Notes under the pieces: model-generated
What the model saw: the letters and a program-made list of their open reading frames with translations, nothing else
Told to the model about the DNA's origin: nothing
The model's database searches: none
Program-made: the position numbers and the translations under genes
Shown: one piece after another, positions 32,585 to 42,157 of the stretch
Layout of the letters: each line of letters begins with the position of its first letter
How positions within the stretch are numbered: position 1 is the stretch's first letter
From: Obelidium mucronatum
Taxonomy: Eukaryota > Chytridiomycota > Chytridiomycetes > Chytridiales > Chytriomycetaceae
Direction of reading: 5' to 3'
DNA: 64,000 nucleotides
Assembly (NCBI GenBank): GCA_025765595.1
Contig: JAIVFH010000010.1
Span: forward strand, 62,001 to 126,000

Positions 32585-34273
32585 TTAAAAGGACCCCGTC
32601 ACCGATTCATTCAGCCTAGCCAACAAGTTCCTCCAACCCTCCAGCCCCTTCACATCCTCCACCCACAAACTCCACTTCAAAATCTCACCCTTCACCCAAA
32701 TACCGCTTTTTCGAACACACACCCCAGTCACATCCACAACCCGAACCCCACCATGATTTGAAACAGAAACAGATCCATCTCCATCCCCAAGCCGCATCAC
32801 TGCCACGGGGACTTTCTGCAACAAAACAGTATTCAAATTCCTTGTATCCGTTTCCGCAAAACAGCTTTCGCCAGCCGGACAACGAAAGTCACGGAGATCC
32901 AATCCTTTCAAGGAATACAACATCAACAACCCTTCCGGCGTGGCAACCAGTACATAATCTTTATACACGGGTCGCATGGATGGGAAAATCTTATTGAATA
33001 GCGTTCGTGGTGGGTGTTGGAAACATTTGATAAATCCACACTTGATTCCAGGTGTACTTGCAGCCACGGACGGCGGACTTGGTCTATATGGCTCGAGCCC
33101 AGGGCGCGACGTTTTTATCATGTTTTGATGCTCGTTTCGTGGTGAAAAAGGGGCAGTTAGAGATGAAGTCCGCGTTTGGAATTTACGTGGGGAATTTGCA
33201 CTGCCACTAGAAGGAGAGAAGCTCATGAACGAGGAAAAAGCTGAAATATTTGATGGTGGTGGCGGCGGTGAATGTAGCGGTACCGGTGGCGGAGGAGGGA
33301 AGAACGGTGGAGGTGGTGGAAACTGAAACATTCCAGAGAGAAGTGGTGATTCAATAGAAACATGAGCATCTCTTTCTTGAGGCGGAATAGGAGGCGGAGA
33401 AAATGCTGGTGGTAAAGGCAGAGGAGAACAAGGTGGTGATGGCGGTGGTGGCGGCGATGCTGTTTGATTCGACCCCGTTTTATAGTTTCCATACAGAGAA
33501 AACGCCCGCGAAGAATTCAACGTCAAGTTTGCGCATGATTCTTGAAATTGATTCCGGAGATGTGTTCCTAGTCCACTACTGGCAACTGTTGATGAACGAG
33601 ACATTCCAAGATGATTCTCCCCGGTTCCACCACCACTGAAGGCTGTTTCCTGGCTGAGCTCTTCCACGGCTGCATCCATTTTATAAAGCCGACGGAGGCG
33701 AATAGATGGTGTCTTGACGATGGTTGAATTTATTGGTGACGAAGAAATCGAAAGGCTCCTACTCTGGAGCTGCAGATTACTTTGGTGCCCACCAGGAAAC
33801 ATCGACTTTGGTTTCTTCAGAATAGATTTCAAAGTTACAGGGGTCTGTGGTTTCGGGGGTGCTTCAGTTCCAAGAGCCAAGACAGGAGGAGGCTTGTTCA
33901 CATCAATCGAAGTCAATATAACTGCATCGGGGCGATTTCGCCTCCTTGAGTCTTGCGGTAAGGGTGAATACTCAATAGAATTTGATCGAGGCAAGAGAGT
34001 ATGACTGCTGCTATCGCTACTATGACTACTTCCAGTTGACGATCGACCGGACTCACTGACGAGCATGTGTGTGATGTCACCCAACAAGTTATCCAGACGT
34101 TTTTGACATGAATTGTTCCGTTCAAGTCTAAGATGTGCCGGTGTTTGAGTTTCGCTTAAGTTGTAGACATGACCGTAGAGTTGTAGAGCAGCTGGTGAGG
34201 TGAAATAGTCGCCCATCACTGTGTCGAGGGACTCGTAACTGGACGGTGCAGATAGGTTGGGTTTTGTAGTCAT
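32585..34273 (-). CDS. PH-like family member 2, proline-rich
   Basis: A single exon of 562 aa. It starts MTTKPNLSAPSSYESLDTVM and shares two motifs with member 3: RLDNLLGDITHML and TLKSILKKPKS. Long polyproline blocks (for example PPPPPSPPCSPLPLPPAF) suggest SH3, WW or profilin-type partners. The C-terminal PH-like module begins GFIKCFQHPPRTLFNKIFPS, followed by YVLVATPEGLLMLYS, and ends with LKWSLWVEDVKGLEGWRNLL. The FQHP motif is shared with member 3. No frameshift is seen. A scaffold linking membranes to proline-binding proteins is a guess based on composition. Confidence 0.72.
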   Translation of the reverse strand: MTTKPNLSAPSSYESLDTVMGDYFTSPAALQLYGHVYNLSETQTPAHLRLERNNSCQKRLDNLLGDITHMLVSESGRSSTGSSHSSDSSSHTLLPRSNSIEYSPLPQDSRRRNRPDAVILTSIDVNKPPPVLALGTEAPPKPQTPVTLKSILKKPKSMFPGGHQSNLQLQSRSLSISSSPINSTIVKTPSIRLRRLYKMDAAVEELSQETAFSGGGTGENHLGMSRSSTVASSGLGTHLRNQFQESCANLTLNSSRAFSLYGNYKTGSNQTASPPPPPSPPCSPLPLPPAFSPPPIPPQERDAHVSIESPLLSGMFQFPPPPPFFPPPPPVPLHSPPPPPSNISAFSSFMSFSPSSGSANSPRKFQTRTSSLTAPFSPRNEHQNMIKTSRPGLEPYRPSPPSVAASTPGIKCGFIKCFQHPPRTLFNKIFPSMRPVYKDYVLVATPEGLLMLYSLKGLDLRDFRCPAGESCFAETDTRNLNTVLLQKVPVAVMRLGDGDGSVSVSNHGGVRVVDVTGVCVRKSGIWVKGEILKWSLWVEDVKGLEGWRNLLARLNESVTGSF

Positions 34274-34643
34274 TTCTTGATTAGTTGTTGATTATAGGCC
34301 TTTTTGGCTTTCCTCAATGGTTTAACAACCAGAAGATTTTTTCTCTTTGATGGCGTGCTGATTGGTTTGATTAAATACTTTTCGGCAGGTTTAGTGGTCG
34401 TCGCTGCCCCCCTGCATTCACGTTGTGGACGAGTGATTGAATAAATAATTGCTTTGTACCTGTGGGAGACAGCAGACTGCGGCAGGGTTCAGGCCCAACC
34501 TGAGAAATATTGAGTGCGGTTTACAACCATCAATAAGACACCGAACCAAAACAAAAAAACTGCCAAGATCATGCAAGATAAATTCAATTTAATAATTAAG
34601 TCGAGTTATTAGTGTGCTGGTTACGAAAAAATCCTTTTTTGCC
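34274..34643. other. Intergenic region between PH-like members 2 and 3
   Basis: About 370 bp between two minus-strand genes. It must hold the promoter of member 2 and the 3' end of member 3. An AT-rich stretch near 34590-34610 could contain polyadenylation signals. No gene was seen. Confidence 0.6.
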
Positions 34644-36226
34644 CTAGAATCGTTGCCCTTGGATCACTTGTTCCCACCTTTCCAAAGATTTGTAATCATC
34701 AAACCAAATACTCCATTTACCTATTCGTCCCTCTCCCCCGCTTTTACTTCTAAATCTCACTCTATTCGTGGTTTTGGGAACAGAAACAATCGTCCCTGTC
34801 AGGGTCAATACTGCCATCCCGTCCACACGACCCACAACAAGCCCCTCTAATTTCATGATCCCAGCCAAACTCTTCTCCGAAACCGAATCATCATAGACGC
34901 CCTGAAACGGGCCATTTGCTTTCCCAATCTCAAACTGGTCCTGCATGGTCGACCCAGACTGTCGGGGATGAAGAGTCAAAACGCCTTGAATAGGGTCGTC
35001 TGACAAGACCAGTTCTCGGAATACAGGATTCACTGGAAATAGTTTACTCAATAATGCGTTTTGCGCCATTTTTGGGTGTTGGAAGCATTGGATGACACCA
35101 AAGTGTTTACTGCGGGTAGGAGGTGGCGGTGGTTGGTACTTTTGGAGGTTCGGGTACAGTGCAGATACTGCACGCCGTCGGGAAGGGTGCTGAAGAGACA
35201 CCGATCGAGGTGGCGGAGGTAGAGGGTTATTTCGAATATGTTCCCTGCTTTCAATTTGGGGTGGGGGTATGTTGTTGTTGTTGTATCGGTTGCCATCGGC
35301 TAATTTGTTGGAGTCATTGCGATATGATACATTGAAGGGCCCAGCTTGCGCTGATATGTTAGTGGAGGAATGATATTGTCGTGGATTTGTTTGAACCGTT
35401 GAAGTTGGCCGCATATCATCTCGAGCGGGTTTCCGAATTGCTCCCATTGAATTTGATCGCCTAGGCGGCGTGTCCATCATTTCTTCTCGGTTATAGAATC
35501 TTTGTATTCCTTTTCTGTATTTGATATTGAATTGAGTGGTTGGCGTCGAATAGGGCGAGAATCCACCGCCTGTTCACCATGCAGTGAAGCTGGTAAATAT
35601 TGCTTCGCATTGAATACTTGAGATTTGGATTCAATTGGAGCCTGGACATTGACGCGACCACCGATATGTCCACCAAAGGATTCGCTTCGTGCCAGCATAG
35701 CGACACCAGCAGGTTCCTTGCTCGGTGATTTCAATGAATTCTGTCTGATAACGCTCATAGTCGATGGTGCGTTGACTCTATGGTCTTCCTCCCTTACTAT
35801 TTGTGGGTATCGTGGACTAGTCACAGGCCTTTGTTGTATCGGTTGTTCATGGATATATTTTTGATCAATATTCAAGACAGTTCTGGGCCGCTTGAGAATG
35901 GATTTAAGTTGCGGAGGTGGCGGCGGTAGGGGAGTTTGGAGTGGAGTCACACTGTTGTCAACGGCTGACTCATTGGCTCCAATCATCTGTGTGATGTCGC
36001 CCAATAGATTATCAAAACGCATTTGACTGTAGCTTGACCGAACTGGTCTGGTTCTACTTGTTGCTGCGGATACAATTGTTGTGGCTTCATTGTCTTCTTT
36101 TTTGACAGGTTCTTGACGATAGAAAGTCTCTGATGATCGAATGTACGCATCCATAATACTGCTTGAAGACTCGAAGCGAGGCGGGGGAGGCGGAAGAGGT
36201 TCAGCCAACTGCCGGGCAACGCTCAT
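34644..36226 (-). CDS. PH-like family member 3, two overlapping frames
   Basis: Two long frames, 35477-36226 and 34644-35480, overlap at ATGA, the stop of the first inside the start codon of the second. Together they have the same order of motifs as member 2 in one protein: SSSSIMDAYIRSSETFY, RFDNLLGDITQMI, LKSILKRPRTV, then HFGVIQCFQHPKMAQNALLSK, ANGPFQGVYDDS and GKWSIWFDDYKSLERWEQV. So it is most likely one gene whose frame shifts by one base near 35480 (a run GAAGAAAT), or less likely an undetected intron. A true dicistronic arrangement would be remarkable in a fungus but is not the simplest reading. The combined length would be about 527 aa. Confidence 0.65.
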
Positions 36227-36407
36227 CAGCCGGTTTTCAATTTCGAGACTCCAAAATGGGATGGAATTTTTCTCTTCTCTAAAATTATTAATTCCTCTAT
36301 AAATAAATTAAAATCAAATCAGGCAACGCGATAAACTTACATAATACATACATATATTTAACTAAAAACAACGAACAAAGAAAGAAAAGAAAGAGAAATA
36401 CTCGCTG

Positions 36408-37439
36408 TCACTGGAGCAAATGTTTTACCAGCACGTACCATCTATACATTGAATCAGCATCATCAAAATGAATCCACCAAACAACTTCTTCCTTTCTACC
36501 ACCACTTTTTCCTCTTGTACCAATCATGAGTCTCTTCCGTTCAGATAAACCAGTTACGCGCAAGATACACCGAGATACATCTAGAACTTCAATCAAAGTA
36601 TGCTGACTCGTAAGCTGAAGAGCAGAAACGGCAGCTTTCCCACTCCCAAACAGACGGGCTGAGAATTCCACCATTGCATCGGCTTCTAATCCGCAAGGCG
36701 CAAAAGGACCATTTGGTGAATGTAAATGAAGATCTTCCGTTGCCAACGCCATGTCTTTGTCAAACTGATACAACAGAAGCAAGTTCTGCAGCGCGACAAC
36801 AGCGAATCGAGTCCAACTTGCAGGATTCTCTGAGCGACCCAAAAAACCAGCAAATTGTCTGCGCTGAACTTGTACTTGCATGATCCCGTAGCGCAGAGCG
36901 TCAGCTTGCGGCAAGAGCGGGTTTGATGTGGCAGGTGCCAGTGTCACGTGAGTGTCTGTGTCTCCAATTACCGCCGAATCGCTGCCAGCACTGACGCTGT
37001 TTGCCTTCGCGCGCATAGTTTGCTTGAGCCGGGTCTTGCCAGGAATCGGCGGCGCCGCAAACTTTCCCGGCACGGAGCGCGAGCGCGTCAGCAGCGCGGC
37101 GCCGAGCGTCGGCGGCAGCGGGTCGCGCGGCGCCACGTCGGCGATGGTCGGCGCGGCGAACGGCAGATTCGGCATCGCCAGCGTGTCGCCGCTGACGGGC
37201 GTCGCCGTCAGCGGCAGGAGTCGGCGCGCGCCGCCGCCGGCAGACCCGGGGCTGCGGTCGCCTGCGGACACCGGGCTGCGGTCTGCGGCGCCGGGACTGC
37301 GGCCGGCGCCCGCCTTGGCAGCCACGGGCGCTGAGAGCGGCGCAACGCTCACGCTGAGGCGCCGCATCTCGCGATCAAAGGCGCCAGCGTCAAAGAAGAC
37401 GTCGTCGTCGTCTGTGTCTGGCGTCTGGTGCGCATTCAT
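36408..37439 (-). CDS. PH-like family member 4
   Basis: A single exon of 343 aa starting MNAHQTPDTDDDDVFFDAG. The first 170 residues are Ala/Pro/Ser-rich and encoded by a GC-rich island (about 37020-37350) with a repeated RSPG element (AGRSPGAADRSPVSAGDRSP). The PH-like module has ALRYGIMQVQVQRRQFAG, RFAVVALQNLLLLYQF, the NGPF motif (HSPNGPFAPCGLEA) and the terminal VVWWIHFDDADSMYRWYVLV helix. Last of the tandem run; the next gene upstream is TDP1-like, 150 bp away. Confidence 0.7.
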   Translation of the reverse strand: MNAHQTPDTDDDDVFFDAGAFDREMRRLSVSVAPLSAPVAAKAGAGRSPGAADRSPVSAGDRSPGSAGGGARRLLPLTATPVSGDTLAMPNLPFAAPTIADVAPRDPLPPTLGAALLTRSRSVPGKFAAPPIPGKTRLKQTMRAKANSVSAGSDSAVIGDTDTHVTLAPATSNPLLPQADALRYGIMQVQVQRRQFAGFLGRSENPASWTRFAVVALQNLLLLYQFDKDMALATEDLHLHSPNGPFAPCGLEADAMVEFSARLFGSGKAAVSALQLTSQHTLIEVLDVSRCILRVTGLSERKRLMIGTRGKSGGRKEEVVWWIHFDDADSMYRWYVLVKHLLQ

Positions 37440-37592
37440 TGAATTGGGTTGTCTTTTCGATCTCTTTGCGGATGGTCACAAGATTCAAGGAGGGCTTTTT
37501 TTTCACTTTGTTAATTTCTGCTGATCAATCAAAAATCATATCGCAACCTCAATTTAAATTTGTCAAACTGTTATACATGCAATCAAAACAGG

Positions 37593-39340
37593 TTAAGAGG
37601 TATGAGACGCCCGAATCCCACTACCATGTGATTTTAAAGGATCCAGAACAAAGGGAACTGTCCATTCTGTGCTGGTTTTGGCCGACAAGTCCGGCGACAC
37701 CAAAATAACTCCCAACTCCCAGTTCGTAATGTACAACTGCTTTTCCTTCTTTACTTTGCCAACTACACTAGCGCGTCCCCAAGCACTCATGGTCATATTA
37801 TGGCTTCCACAGTAATACCAAAGGGGCTTCTTCTCCTCCAAGGTTTGACTTAAAATAATTTTACAATGAGACAAGGCCCCCTTCCTTTTAGATTCAGAAT
37901 CTTTCAACAAGTGTTTATATTGACACTGTTCCCACATTCTGTGGTTCCAGGTGATTGTTCCTGCCCCATTCTGACCAAGGAAAGAAGATTGGACAGTTTC
38001 TCGAGTGGGAAAGAGGATGTTGATTGTTGGTTCAGCCGGGCTTGTGTTTTTAGAGGCTGTTTTACTGGAGGCTGGTGCAAAGAGGGATCCACGAGCTGCT
38101 GATTCGAAATCTGTCAACCACGCTGTACTCAATGATCCGAGAGATGATGTCTGTATAAAATAAAGCACAAATTTCAGTTCTATAGCTGAAAAGTATCCAT
38201 CAAATACCTGGTAATACAACGAAGCCGTTGAAAAACCTCCTTGTTTTCTTCCATCCTTCCAAACCCCTCATGAACAACAGATGATAGTCTTCCAATACCA
38301 TAACGAAACGCGTCATCGTCCACAAATTTCCCCGGTTTCGAAATCACGAGTCGCGCGGTGCATTTTGAAAAGTCATAGCTTGCCAAACCTGAGAAATCTG
38401 GGGTTACAAAAGGAAAGACGAAGTGTATTTTGTTTTACCTTCCCAAACCCATTCTTGGGCTTCCATATCCTTCAACAGCTGTACCAAATCCGACTTGAAC
38501 TCCAACCCGATAGGATTCTCATTTCCATCATCCATATCGCCACCACTTCCGCCGCCAAGTACATTCCCCTTTCCCTGTTTTAATGGAAAATCTTGTACCC
38601 ATACTACATTCTCTAAAGAATCCCAATCATAATCCACCAGATTCGCACTCGACACAACAACACGCACACTCGAGACATGATATAAAACACACAGCTTGAT
38701 ATGCATTGTACTATATGCACCCTGTGTCGTTGCCAGCTTTGGGAACACGATGCATATATTCTTTTGGATTTTTGGAGGTGATGCAGTTGGGTTATGCAAC
38801 GCCAAGCAAACAGGGATGTTGGGAGGCAAATGCGACGCAATCCAGGAAAGATCGAATTGGAATGCAGAAAGGAACGCTTTTGTTGGTCTTTGAACTATTT
38901 GGGCAAAAGTGGTGGTCTTTGATGTCGATGGGTAGGGAGCAATCTGAGTAAGAAAGATGTTCGAAGATTGCTTTGGAGACGGATTCGGAGGAGATAGATG
39001 GCGTTTCTTGCTTGCTGCCGGATTCGGACGAACTTGGGACTGTGTCCGAGTCGATGGGCCTCTTCAATGCTCCGGAGCCAGCTAAACGAAGCAGCCTTTC
39101 CTTCTCGAGTTGAGCGCGTGATGGAATACTTGGCTTCGTGTCATCCGAGTCAACGAGCGCTGGTTTGTCGTTCCTAGTGAGATCTTGTTGTGGTTCTGTA
39201 TCTGTTGTCGTTGTCCGAGTCTTTCCAACAGACGATGGGAGATCGGCAGCAGGAGCTGCTCTCTCTGATTCGCACACTTCACACGAGAGGCCAAGTGGTT
39301 TGCTGTTGATGAATGTGCAAATGTGACAGGTCCAAGTCAT
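37593..39340 (-). CDS. TDP1: Tyrosyl-DNA phosphodiesterase 1-like with RanBP2-type zinc finger
   Basis: Exons about 38981-39340, 38439-38943, 38208-38388 and 37593-38150. The ATG at 39340 opens MTWTCHICTFINSKPLGLSC, a RanBP2/NZF-type finger (W-C-C-N-C-C) of the kind that binds ubiquitin or RNA. The catalytic part shows the two HxK modules of TDP1: MHIKLCVLY with SSANLVDYDW, and CHCKIILSQ-like SHCKIIL with GSHNMTMSAWG. Also SAFQFDLSWIASHLPP and SLYYQTSSLGSLS. TDP1 removes stalled topoisomerase I peptides from DNA 3' ends. The frame slips once at 38264-38267: adding one G to GGGG joins VVHEG to VWKDGRKQGG. The 37-nt first intron may instead be another one-base shift. A RanBP2 finger on TDP1 is an unusual fusion. 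Confidence 0.82.
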
Positions 39341-39505
39341 TTTAAAGCTGAATTTCAAGCAACTTGGTTTGAAAAGACTGTGGATCCCTGTTAATAATTA
39401 CAGCATAGCGCATGTATAATTCCAGGGATCAATTCATATTTGTTAACCATCACCACTGACACGATTTCATTTGTGGCTGTGTTTTTTAATCTCAAAAAAG
39501 CCTTA

Positions 39506-40904
39506 ATGCCTGTCGTGGCTAGAGCCGCCGATCTTCCCGCAGGATACACGTACGCCTCCTGGGCTTTGTCCGACTGGAACGCCGCCTCCTTCAACATCCT
39601 CGATGCGCCCTTCGCAGTGGCCTCCGAGGAAGAGTGTGTCGCGCGCACAGTTTGGCCTCGGCGGCCGCTTCTACTCGTTCAACTTTGTCTCGAAAAACTG
39701 CTGGCCGAAAAACCCGGCGCCGTCGCGGTTCGGCACGCTGCTTTTCCCGTTCGGCGGCGTCTTTCTGGCAGAGTTTCCCGGCGCCGACTTTCCTGACGTG
39801 TTTGATCTTCCGGGCGGAAAACTAACCACGACGAAGGCGGCGTGCGCCGAGCTGTGCCGAACAACGGCTGGGTGCCGCATTGCCACGTACAGCGTCGACA
39901 GCGACTGCTCGCTCAAGCAGCCGGACCGCAGCCGCGACGCAGTTGCGGGCATCATCTTCCGCGGCGAGCAAGCCCCGCCCCCGCAAGCCTCGTGCTCTGC
40001 TTTGCCTGCTGTGTGCTTGGCTTCGCAGTGCGGGACCGCGATCAAGGACAATTGCGGAAACCCGGTGGTCTGCCCTCCATGTCCTGGCATTAGTAATCCC
40101 CCGTCAAGCAATCCACCTACTGCCGCTATTGGTGCGCCGTCGAATGCTGTTCCTAGTGAGCAACCTAGAACGGTTGTCGCTGTTGTCACAGTCACGAATT
40201 CGGCTGGTGTGCCAGCATTGGTTACACAAGTGGTATTCCAAACACCAATGGCACCACCATCAATAGCCAAAGATGGTCCGTCAATTGGCTTTATTGCTGG
40301 ATGTGCAGCTGGGTTTGTCATCATTTTTGGAGCTCTGTTTCTCTGGCTGTACAAACGGTAAATTTTGGTCTTGCTCCACATATAATTTTGTAATATCTTG
40401 TCAAACAGAAAACAGTCCCAGATATCAACGTTCGGAGACCGCCATTCTAGTCAAGAAAGTGGAGTTGATATCAGTCGTTCTGCGAGCCAAAAGCAAGGAA
40501 CAACAATATTTCGGGACCGTAGCGAATCAAGGAATTCCTTAAGCTCATCAACTTCTTCTCCTTCAGCGCAGGAAATAGTTACAGTACTTGGTTTCTCGGA
40601 AGAATCCGAAAAGAAACAAACACGTTCAAACCCCTTGTTTTCAAACTTCGCATCAGCCAGGCCCGCTGATAATTATGGAACCGAAATTGAGCCTAGTCAA
40701 TGGTCTGTAGACCAGGTCGCAGAGTGGGTGTCGAGAAACGGGGGAACGACAGAGGCCGTGTATCAGCAGGAACTCAATGGAAGCGCATTCATGAAACTGA
40801 ATGTCAGCGATCTGGTTGTGCTTCTTGGTATTACAGCACCAAATCAACGCGCTCAATTCGAGGAAGCTATGGAAAAGCTGAACGCCCCTCCATCTTATTC
40901 ATGA
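39506..40904 (+). CDS. Single-pass membrane protein, Cys-rich ectodomain and cytoplasmic SAM domain
   Basis: Exon 1 ends at 40357 and exon 2 runs 40409-40904 (donor GTAAAT). The ectodomain has PAN/apple-like cysteine spacing (SEEECVA, FVSKNCWPKNP, AACAELCRTTAGCRIA, SVDSDCSL) and a second Cys cluster (CGTAIKDNCGNPVVCPPC). A transmembrane helix GFIAGCAAGFVIIFGALFLW is followed by KR and a 150-residue tail. The tail ends in a SAM domain: SQWSVDQVAEWVSRNGG through SDLVVLLGI. A one-base shift near 39640 (a GCGCGC run) separates EEECVAR from QFGLGGRFYS. The start is the first ATG, but no clear signal peptide precedes it; a 5' exon may be missing. It could couple an extracellular cue to SAM-domain partners such as the MAPKKK at 6-11 kb, which is speculation. 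Confidence 0.7.
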
Positions 40905-40973
40905 AACTATTTCATTATAATTATTAAGCCTAATACCATTTTTTGTATTCATTGTTATTTTTTTACTTTTTCG

Positions 40974-42070
40974 CTACTTCGAATATTTTGCCATTACAGG
41001 GGTGACTTGACGCTCAATAAACGTGTCATCGTCGGCTTTAGTCCAAAACGAGTCGTATTCAATCTTTGGTACATGGTACACCGGCGCCACATGCACCGGT
41101 GTACGAGATATAGGTGGTTTCGCGTTCGTTGTTATCTGTGGTTGTTGGAATGTCCGAGATTCTGACAGTGGAAGTCTGGCCTGTTCAAGCGATTGCCAAG
41201 GAGCTGATTTCACGGGTGTGTGGTAGTGGTGGTTCTCATTGCTAGCAGCTCGCGTTAACTCACGAGATTTAGAGCCAGAAGCTGAAGATACATGGGATAC
41301 TCATGGTTTGGAGTATTCTGGGGGTTTCGGTATTCCTGGAATGGAGAGAACGGCTGCTGTTGCTGCTTCGTAGAAGACGACGGGCTGTGCAAAGAATCCA
41401 AGACAAACTCATTGTATTTCGGCACACTAGGAATCCGAGGGGTGTATACTGCTGGCATTACTTGAAATAGACTGATTCCAACCTCCATTGGCAGAAGCAT
41501 TCACATACACAGTTTGCTCCTTCGTATTAAGCGCGTTCTGCACAGCACTCAGCAACATGCTAGCTCCATCATCCTCGTTTTCTCCATTTTGAAGTGCCTT
41601 GGTATCAATCATGGTTGTTTCCAACCGCAGTGCAGATTGCACTTTTGCCAACAACAGGTCAATTCCTTCTGTATCCTCTTCCTCGCATCCCTCTTCCTCT
41701 TCCTCGCCGTCAGTATCCACGAGTTGTGAAATGTTTTGACAGCTGATTGAGTCGTCGCAATATACAGAGTCATTGTTGCTGTTGTTGTAGTTGGAATATA
41801 GAGAGTCATCCAAGAGGTTGGAATTGCCGCGTGGTAAGAGCGCTCGGTGTGCTTAGAGTGCTTCGAATATATCCTGCATTTACTGTATGGGGAAGAGGGA
41901 TAGATGGGTGTAAAGGCCCCGCTGGGAGGCTGTGTCTTTCTTGAAGACTGGCGCTCTCGATGATTATTATTGTAAGATTGGTGCCTTGTTGGCAGTGTAT
42001 CTCTGATTGGCACGCTATCCGCTCTGCTTGAAGATTCCAAGGTGATGTTGAGGAGGGGATGGGTATTCAT
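40974..42070 (-). CDS. Hypothetical protein, fragmented frame
   Basis: The ATG at 42070 (MNTHPLLNITLESSSRADS) opens a polar protein whose frame must change three times before the stop at 40974. Protein-like blocks are SYNNNHRERQSSRKTQPPSG, then LLDDSLYSNYNNSNNDSVYC with an acidic EEEEEGCEEED run, then IPSVPKYNEFVLDSLHSP, then SASGSKSRELTRAASNENHH and SRTPVHVAPVYHVPKIEYDS. The joins near 41850, 41450 and 41290 can each be explained by a single base added or lost, the last two at C runs. The alternative is introns of 29-34 nt. No domain was recognised. The C-terminal block DSFWTKADDDTFIERQVTP looks conserved in style. Confidence 0.5.
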
Positions 42071-42157
42071 GATTCGGACGAGTAAAGAGGACTAAAAAAT
42101 AAACAATATCAAAAAAAGTACATTCAAAAAAATAAGTTACTGCCTTTAATTCAGCAT

